A DNA stretch of 64,000 bases from Apoderus coryli (taxonomy: Eukaryota > Arthropoda > Insecta > Coleoptera > Attelabidae): contig OU452202.1 of assembly GCA_911728435.2 (NCBI GenBank), positions 13,991,135 to 14,055,134 of the forward strand, written 5' to 3'. Position numbers and translations under genes: made by a program. Under the pieces are notes generated by a model. It searched no databases. It saw only the letters and a list, made by a program, of their open reading frames with translations, and had not been told where the DNA came from. Below, piece by piece: positions 63,987 through 64,000 of this stretch. The stretch's first letter is position 1. The number at the start of each line of letters is the position of its first letter.

Positions 63987-64000
63987 CTCTCGTATATGCC
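63987..64000 (-). CDS. end of the penultimate exon (cut by the window edge)
   Basis: GGCATATACGAGAG before a consensus donor. In the frame required by the next exon it encodes HIRE. The rest of the gene lies to the right of the window. Confidence 0.6.

Noticed and set aside
1..64000. CRISPR array, bacterial operon or integrated bacterial DNA
   Set aside because: No spacer-repeat pattern, no ribosome binding sites with packed genes, and all recognised proteins are eukaryotic mobile-element proteins.

Overview
The window looks like a repeat-dense, AT-rich piece of an animal nuclear genome, most likely an insect. The reasons are the many Tc1/mariner, pogo, hAT, BEL/Pao, Penelope-like and non-LTR elements, the GT-AG intron at the right edge, and 3'-UTR motifs of the insect K-box and Brd-box type. 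I cannot name the species. There are no bacterial operons, rRNA genes or CRISPR arrays. Only about 0.3 kb looks like ordinary host coding sequence (the terminal exon at 63598-63861). A second possible host exon (47321-47686) lies inside a transposon.

Layout. 1-9600: decayed Tc1/mariner-type elements (an open but edge-truncated transposase at 1-671), a pogo-like relict, a hammerhead-bearing tandem repeat of retrozyme type (6524-7075), a 290-bp foldback, a tRNA-Val-like dispersed repeat, and a 5'-truncated LINE with a perfect 19-bp target duplication (8830-9583). 9600-13600: AT-rich DNA with a LINE relict. 13609-19850: a complete BEL/Pao retrotransposon with apparently identical LTRs, a 5-bp target duplication and one open reading frame of 1798 codons. 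20440-24975: LINE fragments, then a transposon with terminal inverted repeats of about 430 bp that was itself hit by a LINE. 25000-36000: AT-rich DNA with foldbacks, very short mariner-ended elements, a decayed retrozyme copy and a diverged repeat pair. 36099-44053: a Penelope-like element (PLE) array of four copies, arranged as two partial tandem dimers head to head and bounded by one 11-bp target duplication. 46471-51585: nested long-inverted-repeat elements containing the possible captured exon. 51600-60000: mariner, pogo/Tigger, LINE, minisatellite, mariner-deletion and hAT relicts. 60855-64000: the end of a host gene on the minus strand, with its last two exons (one partial) and a probable 2.7-kb 3' UTR rich in microRNA seed matches.

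Main points. (1) Self-cleaving RNA is a recurring theme. A canonical hammerhead occurs twice, 336 bp apart, in a retrozyme-like repeat. A second hammerhead type occurs in all four PLE terminal repeats, and mutated relatives lie elsewhere. In the better-preserved ones the stem III strand is a short palindrome, as expected of ribozymes that act as dimers. (2) The PLE array looks like one insertion event primed from both sides of the break. (3) The host 3' UTR holds five miR-92/310-type 8-mers, six Brd boxes and four K boxes. (4) The BEL element and PLE copy A look intact enough to be autonomous.
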